From assembly GCF_030530945.1 (NCBI RefSeq), contig NZ_JAUMTZ010000001.1:61186-125185 (forward strand): 64,000 bases of DNA, given 5' to 3'. The stretch is from Kocuria sp. (lineage in GTDB: Bacteria; Actinomycetota; Actinomycetes; Actinomycetales; Micrococcaceae). Shown here piece after piece: positions 57,293 through 64,000 of the stretch; the first letter of the stretch is position 1; each line of letters begins with the position of its first letter. The position numbers were made by a program, and so were the translations under genes. The notes below the pieces were generated by a model. That model did not search any database and was not told the origin of the DNA. It saw only the letters and a program-made list of their open reading frames with translations.

Positions 57293-58225
57293 GTGAAGAC
57301 CCCACTCTCCCGCTCGCTCGCGGCCGCCGCACTGCTGACCGCCTCCGTCCCGCTGCTGGCCGGCTGCGGCTCGGCGGACGCCGAGGACAAGACCATCACG
57401 TTCGCCGCCGTGCCCGCGGAGTCCTCCTCGTCCCTCGAGAGCGACTACTCGAACATCACCAAGCTCCTGGAGAAGGAGACGGGCGCCACCGTGAAGTTCC
57501 AGAACGCCTCGGACTACGCCGCGGTGATCGAGGGCCAGCGCGCCGGGCAGATCGACGTGGCCGTCTACGGCCCCTTCTCCTACGTGATCGCCAAGCAGTC
57601 CGGCGTGAACGCGGACGCCGTGGCCGCCCCCACCAACGACAAGGCCAAGGATCCCGCCTACCACTCCGTGGCGTACACGCGGGCGGACTCGGACATCACC
57701 AAGCTCTCGGACCTCAAGGGCAAGAAGGTGTGCTTCGTGGACGCCGCCTCCACCTCCGGGTACCTGGTGCCCATGAAGGGGCTCAAGGACCAGGGCATCG
57801 ACCTGGAGAAGGACGTCCAGGCGGTCATGGCCGGTGGGCACGACGCCTCCCTGCTGTCCCTGAAGTCGGGGCAGTGCGACGCCGCCTTCACCCACGACAG
57901 CATGCTCAAGACCCTCGAGTCCTCCAACCAGGTGGGCAAGGACGAGCTGCGCCAGGTGTGGGAGTCCGAGCCCATCCCCGAGGACCCCGTGGCCCTGAAC
58001 AAGGACACCCTGGACGCGGACACGGCGGAGAAGATCACCACCGCGCTGCGCGAGAAGGCCAACAAGCCGGCCCTCGTGGAAGCGGGGATCTGCACCTCCG
58101 AGAAGGACTGCACCCTGCCGGAGGAGATCGAGTACGGCTACCTCCCCGTCACGGACGAGACGTACAACACCATCCGGGACATCTGCACCGCCACCAACGC
58201 CGACGCCTGCCACGGCGCCGGCTGA
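57293..58225 (+). CDS. phnD: Phosphonate ABC transporter binding lipoprotein PhnD
   Basis: 310 residues. Lipobox LAGC with Cys about 24. PhnD/Ssu-like type II fold: TITFAAVPAESSSSLESDYSNITKLLEKETGATVKFQNASDYAAVIEGQRAGQIDVAVYGPFSYVIA, then VCFVDAASTSGYLVP (phosphonate-group site) and GGHDASLLSLKSGQCDAAF. GTG start with AAGGA 6 bases upstream. Followed 13 bases later by phnC. Confidence 0.93.
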   Translation: MKTPLSRSLAAAALLTASVPLLAGCGSADAEDKTITFAAVPAESSSSLESDYSNITKLLEKETGATVKFQNASDYAAVIEGQRAGQIDVAVYGPFSYVIAKQSGVNADAVAAPTNDKAKDPAYHSVAYTRADSDITKLSDLKGKKVCFVDAASTSGYLVPMKGLKDQGIDLEKDVQAVMAGGHDASLLSLKSGQCDAAFTHDSMLKTLESSNQVGKDELRQVWESEPIPEDPVALNKDTLDADTAEKITTALREKANKPALVEAGICTSEKDCTLPEEIEYGYLPVTDETYNTIRDICTATNADACHGAG

Positions 58226-58238
58226 TCGGACGAGGACC

Positions 58239-59078
58239 ATGACCATGACCAGCAGCGCAGCCTCCTCAGCACCCACCTCCCTGACCTCCGCGCCCTCGCT
58301 CGCCGCGCCGGTGCGCTTCGACCACGTGACCCGCGACTTCGGGGGCGGGGTCCTGGGCCTCGACGACGTCACCATGGACTTCGCGAGCGGCGCCATCACC
58401 GTGCTGCTGGGGCTCTCCGGATCCGGGAAGTCCACCATGCTGCGCCACATCAACGGCCTGGAGCGTGCGAGCTCCGGCACGGTCACCGTGCTGGGCAACG
58501 ACCTCTCCACGCTGCCCGGGCGCGGGCTGCGGGCGCTGCGCCGGGACATCGGCGTGATCTTCCAGTCCTTCAACCTCATCGGACCCATGTCCGTGCTGGA
58601 GAACGTCTGCACCGGGCGCCTGGGCTCGCTCAAGGGACCCCGCCTCTCCCTCATGATGTACCCCCGGGAGGTCCGCGCCGAGGCCGTGGAGCGGCTGGAG
58701 CGCGTGGGTCTGGCGGACCGGGCGTACCAGCGGGCGGACACCCTCTCGGGCGGTCAGCAGCAGCGTGTGGCGATCGCCCGAGCCCTCATGCAGCACCCCC
58801 GGGTCCTCCTCGCGGACGAGCCCGTGGCGTCCCTGGACCCCGTCTCGGCGAACGAGGTCATGGGCCTGCTCCGGGAGATCGCGGTGGAGCAGGACCTCAC
58901 GGTCATCAGCTCCCTGCACCAGGTGCAGCTGGCCATCGACTTCGCGGACCGGATCGTGGGGCTGCGCAGCGGCCGGATCGTGCTGAACCAGAGCACCAGC
59001 GGCCTGGACGCCGTGGAGGCCTCCCGGATCTACGAGAACGTCTCGGGTGTCCCCGCGCAGGGGCGGGAGGCCTCGTGA
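58239..59078 (+). CDS. phnC: Phosphonate ABC transporter ATP-binding protein PhnC
   Basis: 279 residues. Walker A GLSGSGKST (about 58-66), Q-loop IFQSFNLIGPMSVLENVCTGRLG (a PhnC hallmark, with G-R-L-G), signature LSGGQQQRVAIARAL, Walker B VLLADEPVASLDP, then VISSLHQVQLAIDFADRIVGL, where the usual H-loop His is in SLHQ. ATG 58239 or 58245 both possible; the GAGG site suits the second slightly better. Overlaps phnE by four bases. Confidence 0.93.
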   Translation: MTMTSSAASSAPTSLTSAPSLAAPVRFDHVTRDFGGGVLGLDDVTMDFASGAITVLLGLSGSGKSTMLRHINGLERASSGTVTVLGNDLSTLPGRGLRALRRDIGVIFQSFNLIGPMSVLENVCTGRLGSLKGPRLSLMMYPREVRAEAVERLERVGLADRAYQRADTLSGGQQQRVAIARALMQHPRVLLADEPVASLDPVSANEVMGLLREIAVEQDLTVISSLHQVQLAIDFADRIVGLRSGRIVLNQSTSGLDAVEASRIYENVSGVPAQGREAS

Positions 59079-60757
59079 CGCAGACCCAGCTCCGCCCGGC
59101 TCCCGCCTCCGCCGCGCCCGCCGCCCGGCCGGCTCCCCGTCCGGGCACCATCGCGGCGGCGGCCACCATGGCCGCCGTGTGCGTGGCGGGCGTGTGGTCC
59201 CTGGGGGCCCTGGGAATCGACCTCGGCACGATCCTGCACTCCCTGGACAACGGCGTGCGCTTCGCGCGCCGCATGTTCCCCCTGGACTTCCCGCCCCTGG
59301 GCGAGACCGTCAGCCTGATCCTGGACACCCTGGCGATCGTCCTGCTCGCCACGTTCCTCTCCGTGCTGATCTCCGTGCCGCTCTCCCTCGCCGCGGCCCG
59401 CCCCACCACGCGGGGCCGCTACTCGCGCGGGACCGCTCGCACCCTGATCGTGCTGGCCCGCGCGGTCCCGGACCTCGTGCTCGCCATCATCTTCCTGCGC
59501 ATGTTCGGCCTGGGTGCCACCGCGGGCATCGTGGCCATGGGCATCCACTCCGTGGGGATGGTGGGCAAGCTCTACGCCGACGCCATCGAGGAGCTCGACG
59601 ACGGTCCCCGCGTCTCCGTGGCATCCGCCGGCGCGGACCGCGGTCAGCAGATCGCCGCGGCCATCCCGCAGGTCCTGCTGCCCCAGGTGGTGGCCACCGC
59701 CCTGCACCGGTTCGACATCAACCTGCGCACCTCCGTGCTGCTCGGGTACGTGGGCGTGGGCGGCATCGGCCTGGCCATCGCGGAGTCGCTGCGCACCCTG
59801 AACTACCAGCGCGGCATGGCGCTCGCGCTGATCGTCCTGGGGCTGTGCATCGCCGTGGAGCTGGTCTCCGGTGCCATCCGTGCCGCGCTGCTGCGCCGCG
59901 GCGGGGTGTCACTGTCCCGGCGCACGTGGGCCGACGCCGCGTTCGCCCGCCTCAACCGAGCTCCCCGCGGCGGGGCACGCCTCACCCCGCCGTGGAGCGC
60001 CTCCCGCGTCCAGCGGTTCGTGGCCGCCGCGGTGCTGGCGGTGCTGCTCGTGCTGTCCTTCCTCCGGGTGGACATCTCCTGGAGCGGACTGTGGCACGGG
60101 GTGCTCGCGGTTCCCGAGACCCTCGCGCTCTTCCTGCCGCCCTCCACCGGGGGCTCGTTCGACGTCCTGCTCGAAGCGCTGCTCGTGACGGTGCAGATCG
60201 CGCTCGCCGCCACCGTGCTCGGCGCGGTCGTGGCACTGCCCATCGGAGTTCTCGCCGCGAACAACGTGGTGGCCAGCACCGCGGTGCGGACGTTCTTCCG
60301 GGTGCTGATCGTGGTGGTCCGCGGCATCCCGGAGCTCATCCTGGCCATCATCTTCGTGGTCATCACCGGGCTGGGAGCCGTGGCGGGAACCCTGGCGCTC
60401 GCGGTGGGCGCCGTGGGGCTGCTGTCCAAGCTCGTGGCGGACTCTTTGGAGGAGACGGACACTGCGGTGCAGGATGCGGTGCGGGCTGCGGGCGCCTCCC
60501 CGGTTCAAGTGTTCTTCGCCGCCACCGTGAGACAGGCCGCCCCCGCCTTCGTGGCGCACACCATGTACCTCCTGGACACCAACATCCGTGCGGCCACGCT
60601 GCTCGGTGTGGTGGGCGCTGGCGGTGTGGGGTTCCTGCTGCTCAACGCGTCCCGCGTGAACCAGTTCGACGTGGTGACCACCATCCTGCTCCTCATGGTG
60701 GCCGTGGTCCTGGCCGTGGAGGCGCTGTCCATGTGGCTGCGCACCACGGTGCGCTGA
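59075..60757 (+). CDS. phnE: Phosphonate ABC transporter permease, PhnE1-PhnE2 fusion
   Basis: 560 residues, about double a normal PhnE. Each half has a complete permease with its own EAA loop: DAIEELDDGPRVSVASAGADRGQQIAAAIPQVLLPQVVATALHRFDINLRTSVLLGYVGVGGIG (about 170-235), and SLEETDTAVQDAVRAAGASPVQVFFAATVRQAAPAFVAHTMYLLDTNIRAATLLGVVGAGGVG (about 455-520). Split phnE1/phnE2 genes are common; here they are fused into one chain that can serve as the whole channel. GTG start overlaps the phnC stop. Confidence 0.93.
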   Translation: MTQTQLRPAPASAAPAARPAPRPGTIAAAATMAAVCVAGVWSLGALGIDLGTILHSLDNGVRFARRMFPLDFPPLGETVSLILDTLAIVLLATFLSVLISVPLSLAAARPTTRGRYSRGTARTLIVLARAVPDLVLAIIFLRMFGLGATAGIVAMGIHSVGMVGKLYADAIEELDDGPRVSVASAGADRGQQIAAAIPQVLLPQVVATALHRFDINLRTSVLLGYVGVGGIGLAIAESLRTLNYQRGMALALIVLGLCIAVELVSGAIRAALLRRGGVSLSRRTWADAAFARLNRAPRGGARLTPPWSASRVQRFVAAAVLAVLLVLSFLRVDISWSGLWHGVLAVPETLALFLPPSTGGSFDVLLEALLVTVQIALAATVLGAVVALPIGVLAANNVVASTAVRTFFRVLIVVVRGIPELILAIIFVVITGLGAVAGTLALAVGAVGLLSKLVADSLEETDTAVQDAVRAAGASPVQVFFAATVRQAAPAFVAHTMYLLDTNIRAATLLGVVGAGGVGFLLLNASRVNQFDVVTTILLLMVAVVLAVEALSMWLRTTVR

Positions 60758-60802
60758 GCCCCGCCACCTTCGAGCAATCAACACCCGAGAGAGAGAACAC
60801 CC

Positions 60803-61483
60803 ATGAAGCAGCTGGCCGTCTTCGACATGGCAGGCACCACGATCGACGACCGGGACGAGGTCTACCGCGTGCTGCGCGAGGCCACCGAGCGCTTCGGCGC
60901 GCAGTACACGGACGAGCAGTTCCAGGAGTGGATGGGCACCGAGAAGCGGTGGGCCATCCAGAACCTGCTCCGCATCGGCGGGGTGGACGCGGGCGAGGAC
61001 ACCCTGGAGCGGGCGTGGTCCTGGTTCCGAGAGGAGCTGCGCCGCACGTACACCGAGAACCCGCCCGCACCCCTGCCCGGCATCGAGGACGCGCTGCGTG
61101 AGCTCCGCTCGCGGGGCGTCACCGTGGCCCTCACCACCGGGTTCTCCCGCGAGATCACGGATCTCATCCTGGGCGCTCTGGGGTGGCAGGACGGGGAGCT
61201 CGTCGACATCTCCGTGGCCGGTGACGAAGTGCCCGCGGGCCGCCCCGAGCCCTTCATGATCCAGCGGGCCATGGAGCGGGCGGGGGTCGCGGACACCGGT
61301 GCGGTGGTGAGCGTGGGGGACACCGCCTCGGACGTGGAGTCCGCGCGGCGGGCGGGAGTCACCTCCGTGGGCGTCCTCACGGGTCACCTCACCCGCGGGG
61401 ACTTCGAGGACCTGGGAGCGGAGATCGTCCTGGACTCCGTGGCCGATCTTCCCGCCCACGCGGTGATGTCCCCGAACGCATGA
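60803..61483 (+). CDS. Phosphonatase-like HAD hydrolase (TIGR03351, PhnX-like)
   Basis: 226 residues. HAD motif I with nucleophile Asp8 and the phosphonatase-type alanine (LAVFDMAGTTIDD). The cap keeps MGTEK with Lys48, which aligns with the Schiff-base lysine of PhnX (M-G-x-x-K). Motif II is ALTTGFSRE; motifs III/IV are GRPEPFMIQRAM and VVSVGDTASDVESARRAG. PhnX cleaves phosphonoacetaldehyde to acetaldehyde and phosphate; lysine conservation supports the same chemistry. Fifty bases after phnE and overlapping the dehydrogenase gene (ATGA). Confidence 0.87.
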   Translation: MKQLAVFDMAGTTIDDRDEVYRVLREATERFGAQYTDEQFQEWMGTEKRWAIQNLLRIGGVDAGEDTLERAWSWFREELRRTYTENPPAPLPGIEDALRELRSRGVTVALTTGFSREITDLILGALGWQDGELVDISVAGDEVPAGRPEPFMIQRAMERAGVADTGAVVSVGDTASDVESARRAGVTSVGVLTGHLTRGDFEDLGAEIVLDSVADLPAHAVMSPNA

Positions 61484-62544
61484 CAGGTCTGCCCGGGGCC
61501 GTCCGCGCGTGGGTGTGGCACGGTGGAGCGGAGTTCCGTCCCGTGGACCTGCCCGTTCCCGCCCTCGCCCCGGGGGAGGCGTTCGTGGAGCTCGCGGCGG
61601 CCACGGTGTGCGGGTCGGACCGGCACACCGTGAGCGGTCGGCGGCCCGGGGCGTGCCCCTCGGTGCTCGGCCACGAGGGCGTGGGGGTGGTGGTGGCCCA
61701 CCGGGGTGCCCGCACCGTGGCGGGCGAACCGCTACGGACCGGGCAGCGCGTGGTCTTCGGCGTCACGAGCTCGTGCGGGCGGTGCATGCCGTGCCGCCGG
61801 GGTCTCACCGCCAAGTGCGAGGGCGTCCGCAAGGTGGGCCACGAGTCCTGGCACGGGGACTGGCCGCTGTCCGGGGCCTACGCCTCCCACATCCTGCTCC
61901 GCGCCGGGCTCGCCGTGGTCCCGGTGCCCGACTCCCTGGGCGACGGCGCGGCGGCCACCGCGGGGTGCGCCGTCGCCACCGTGATGGCGGTGCTCGAACG
62001 TGCCGGTGACCTCGTCGGGCGCTCGGTGCTCGTCTCGGGGCTGGGGATGCTCGGGACCGCGGCAGTGGCGGCCGCCCTGGACCGCGGGGCCGCCGAGGTC
62101 AGAGCCGTGGACCTGCACGAGGCCCGCCGCGCCACGGCCCGCGCGCTCGGTGCCGCGCTGGTGACGGACGACGCCGCCCGCGCCGGCACCGTGGACGTGG
62201 CCCTCGAGCTCTCGGGCGCCCCGGGCGGCGTCGCCGCGTGCCTGGCCGCGCTGGACGTTGGAGGGACCGCGGTGCTCGCGGGAAGCGTGGCTCCCGCCGG
62301 GACCGTGCCCGTGGATCCCGAGTGGCTCGTGCGGGGCTGGCGCACGGTGACCGGTGTGCACAACTACGAGCCGCGCCACCTGCAGCAGGCCGTGGACTTC
62401 CTCGCCACGGGGGTGCGGGGCCTGCCGTGGAGTGAGGTCCTGGGCGGTCCGATCACCCCGGAGGAGCTCGCGCGGGAGTTCGCGAAGCCCTCCGGGGACG
62501 CGCTGCGCACCGTGGTGGAGTGGCGGCCGCGCCCGGCCGCCTGA
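61480..62544 (+). CDS. Zinc-binding alcohol dehydrogenase associated with phosphonate catabolism (TIGR03366-like)
   Basis: 354 residues, medium-chain dehydrogenase. Catalytic zinc ligands: Cys in ATVCGSDRHT (about 45), GHEG (about 66). Structural zinc cysteines: CGRCMPCRRGLTAKC (about 95-110). Rossmann segment VLVSGLGMLGTAAVAAALDRGAAEVRAVDL (about 185-215). Members of this type sit next to phosphonatase-like genes and are proposed to act on the aldehyde or alcohol end of the pathway, for instance acetaldehyde removal; that is unproven. Last gene of the phosphonate operon. Confidence 0.87.
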   Translation: MTGLPGAVRAWVWHGGAEFRPVDLPVPALAPGEAFVELAAATVCGSDRHTVSGRRPGACPSVLGHEGVGVVVAHRGARTVAGEPLRTGQRVVFGVTSSCGRCMPCRRGLTAKCEGVRKVGHESWHGDWPLSGAYASHILLRAGLAVVPVPDSLGDGAAATAGCAVATVMAVLERAGDLVGRSVLVSGLGMLGTAAVAAALDRGAAEVRAVDLHEARRATARALGAALVTDDAARAGTVDVALELSGAPGGVAACLAALDVGGTAVLAGSVAPAGTVPVDPEWLVRGWRTVTGVHNYEPRHLQQAVDFLATGVRGLPWSEVLGGPITPEELAREFAKPSGDALRTVVEWRPRPAA

Positions 62545-62589
62545 GCCCGCCGCGTGGCACCGCCCCCGCTCGTGTGGTGCCATGGACCC

Positions 62590-64000
62590 ATGAGCACATC
62601 CCGCACGGACCTCGCCCAGACCCTCCGCCGCCTGGACGGCGGCAGCTACGGCGCCTACAAGCAGCTCAAGGGCTCGTGGCGGCTGGGGGATGCGGAGCTG
62701 GTCCTGGACCGCGTGCAGTCGGACCCGTACGCCCCACCGTCCCTGGCGCGGGTGCGCCTGCCACTCGGGGACACCGGGCTGGGCGCCGCTCTCATCTCCA
62801 CCCACGACCGCCGAGTGGCGGTGGGGGACTTCCTCACCCGCGAATTCGCCCGCGCCGCCCGTGAGCTGGGGCCCCACGGTGGCAAGGACTCCGGCGGGAT
62901 CTCCATCCAGCGCACGGGCCAGGAGATCCTGGAACGCTCGTCCGTCCTCGTGGGGGACCCCGCCGCCGCGGACCCGCACGTGGAGGTACGCTGCGAGATC
63001 GCCCTGCCCGCCGCGGGCCGGCGCATCAAGGGCCACGCCGCACACCGGCTGCTGACCGAGGTGCTGCCGGGCGTCGTCGACCGCGCGCTGCGGCTCCCGA
63101 ACCTGGACGTGCGTGCCCTGGACGCCCACGTCACCGCCCACCTGGACGCCCAGCACCTGCGCGCCCAGCTGCCCCAGCGCGGGCTCGTGGCGTTCGTCGC
63201 GGACGGCGCCGTGCTGCCCCGCGCCTCCGGGCACCGTGACGAGCCGCTCGCCCGGGGCGCGGTGCCGTTCGAGACCCCGCCGGAGCTGCGCGTGGAGCTC
63301 GAGCTGGAGGACGGCTCCACGGTGAGCGGCATGGGCGTTCCCGAGGGCGTCACGGTGATCGTGGGCGGCGGCTACCACGGCAAGTCCACCCTGCTGCAGG
63401 CGCTGGAGCGCGGGATGTACAGCCACGTTCCCGGCGACGGCCGCGAGCACGTGGTGACCCTGCCCACCGCCGTGACGGTGCGCGCGGAGGACGGCCGGGC
63501 CGTGACCCGCACGGACGTCTCCCCGTTCATCAACAACCTCCCCACGGGCGCGGACACCCGCGACTTCAGCACGTCCAACGCGTCCGGGTCCACGTCCCAG
63601 GCCGCCGCCACCGTGGAGGCCGTCGAGGCGGGTGCCCAGGTGCTGCTCCTGGACGAGGACACCTGCGCCACCAACCTCATGGTCCGGGACGAGCGCATGC
63701 GCGCCATGGTCCCCGGGGACAGGGAGCCCATCACGCCCTTCGTGGACCGGGTGGGCGCCCTGTACGCCGAGCGCGGCATCTCCTCGATCCTCGTCACGGG
63801 TGGCTCCGGCGCGTTCCTGGACGTCGCGGACCTGGTGATCGCGATGGACGCCTACCGAGCCCTGGACGTCACCGCCCGCGCCCGCGAGGTGGTGCGCGAG
63901 TTCCCCCGGCCCGAGGACATGCGCCCCGCGGAGTCCTTCGGGGACCTCCGGGTGCACGTGCCGTCCGGTGGGTCCGGGGACGACGCCGCCCGCTCCGGTT
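62590..64000 (+). CDS. ABC-ATPase domain protein (PF09818-like), cut at the right edge
   Basis: At least 470 residues. Start at ATG 62590; ATG 62582 is out of frame. The protein reads LAQTLRRLDGGSYGAYKQLKGSWRLG, then EFARAARELGPHGGKDSGGISIQRTGQEILERSSVLV, nucleotide-binding VTVIVGGGYHGKSTLLQALERGMYSHVPGDGRE (Walker A GGGYHGKST, about 259-267), Walker B VLLLDEDTCATNLMVRD and ILVTGGSGAFLDVADLVI. This set defines a family of soluble, uncharacterised ABC-type ATPases, not transporters. Its tail before the edge includes a 12/12 copy of GACGACGCCGCC (63979-63990). No link to the phosphonate operon is evident. Confidence 0.85.
   Translation, partial: MSTSRTDLAQTLRRLDGGSYGAYKQLKGSWRLGDAELVLDRVQSDPYAPPSLARVRLPLGDTGLGAALISTHDRRVAVGDFLTREFARAARELGPHGGKDSGGISIQRTGQEILERSSVLVGDPAAADPHVEVRCEIALPAAGRRIKGHAAHRLLTEVLPGVVDRALRLPNLDVRALDAHVTAHLDAQHLRAQLPQRGLVAFVADGAVLPRASGHRDEPLARGAVPFETPPELRVELELEDGSTVSGMGVPEGVTVIVGGGYHGKSTLLQALERGMYSHVPGDGREHVVTLPTAVTVRAEDGRAVTRTDVSPFINNLPTGADTRDFSTSNASGSTSQAAATVEAVEAGAQVLLLDEDTCATNLMVRDERMRAMVPGDREPITPFVDRVGALYAERGISSILVTGGSGAFLDVADLVIAMDAYRALDVTARAREVVREFPRPEDMRPAESFGDLRVHVPSGGSGDDAARSG

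Overview
The window is about 70% G+C with dense genes, near-total G/C at third codon positions, frequent GTG and TTG starts, four-base ATGA/GTGA overlaps and many apparently leaderless transcripts. This points to a high-GC actinobacterium. The gene content (one-chain PutA, pdxR/pdxST pair, CsoR copper operon, GT87/MptB-type membrane mannosyltransferases) fits Micrococcaceae, and Kocuria is my best guess from memory; no rRNA or other taxonomic marker is present. I saw no tRNA, rRNA, CRISPR, insertion sequence or prophage gene, so this looks like chromosome rather than a mobile island.

Layout. 1-3.5 kb: an amine-oxidase / universal-stress / amino-acid-permease operon, cut at the left edge. 3.5-9 kb: S4 RNA-binding protein, an MptB-like mannosyltransferase, two tandem GT87-like paralogues and an internally deleted LysE exporter. 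9-17 kb: LtrA, a hypothetical membrane protein, MFS and MATE exporters, a second universal stress protein and a secreted TPM-domain protein. 17-25.5 kb (all minus strand): a polar amino-acid ABC transporter behind a cystathionine gamma-synthase-type enzyme, a sugar ABC importer without its own ATPase, and pdxS-pdxT with divergent pdxR. 27-31.5 kb: two small membrane proteins and csoR-copZ-copA. 31.5-37 kb: TetR with a paralogous YhgE/Pip-like membrane pair, a MarR regulator divergent from an unknown gene, and a DtxR-family regulator. 37-40.2 kb: a toxin-antitoxin-like pair and a manganese-type ABC importer. 40-47 kb: DUF805, a degenerate GH15 protein and PutA. 47-55 kb: small membrane protein, VWA protein, UvrA paralogue, LacI regulator with an EthD-VOC fusion, and a tail-anchored unknown. 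55-62.5 kb: a GntR-controlled phosphonate-catabolism cluster. The window ends inside an ABC-ATPase-like gene.

Regulation is unusually readable. Palindromes or direct repeats can be seen for CsoR, TetR, MarR, the DtxR-family/Mn system, LacI, GntR (two sites) and PdxR. A TANNNT-like -10 box 6-7 bases before a start codon recurs at more than a dozen genes and fixes many starts.

The most unusual signals are: (1) an 11-base oligomer, GACGACGCCGC, found by eye at 19 exact places on both strands, in several reading frames and in intergenic DNA; (2) a GH15 enzyme that has lost the usual catalytic-base motif; (3) a phosphonate cluster in which a FAD oxidoreductase seems to replace the PhnW transaminase; (4) two leaderless mini-ORFs in 5' leaders; and (5) a LysE protein with a clean in-frame internal deletion.
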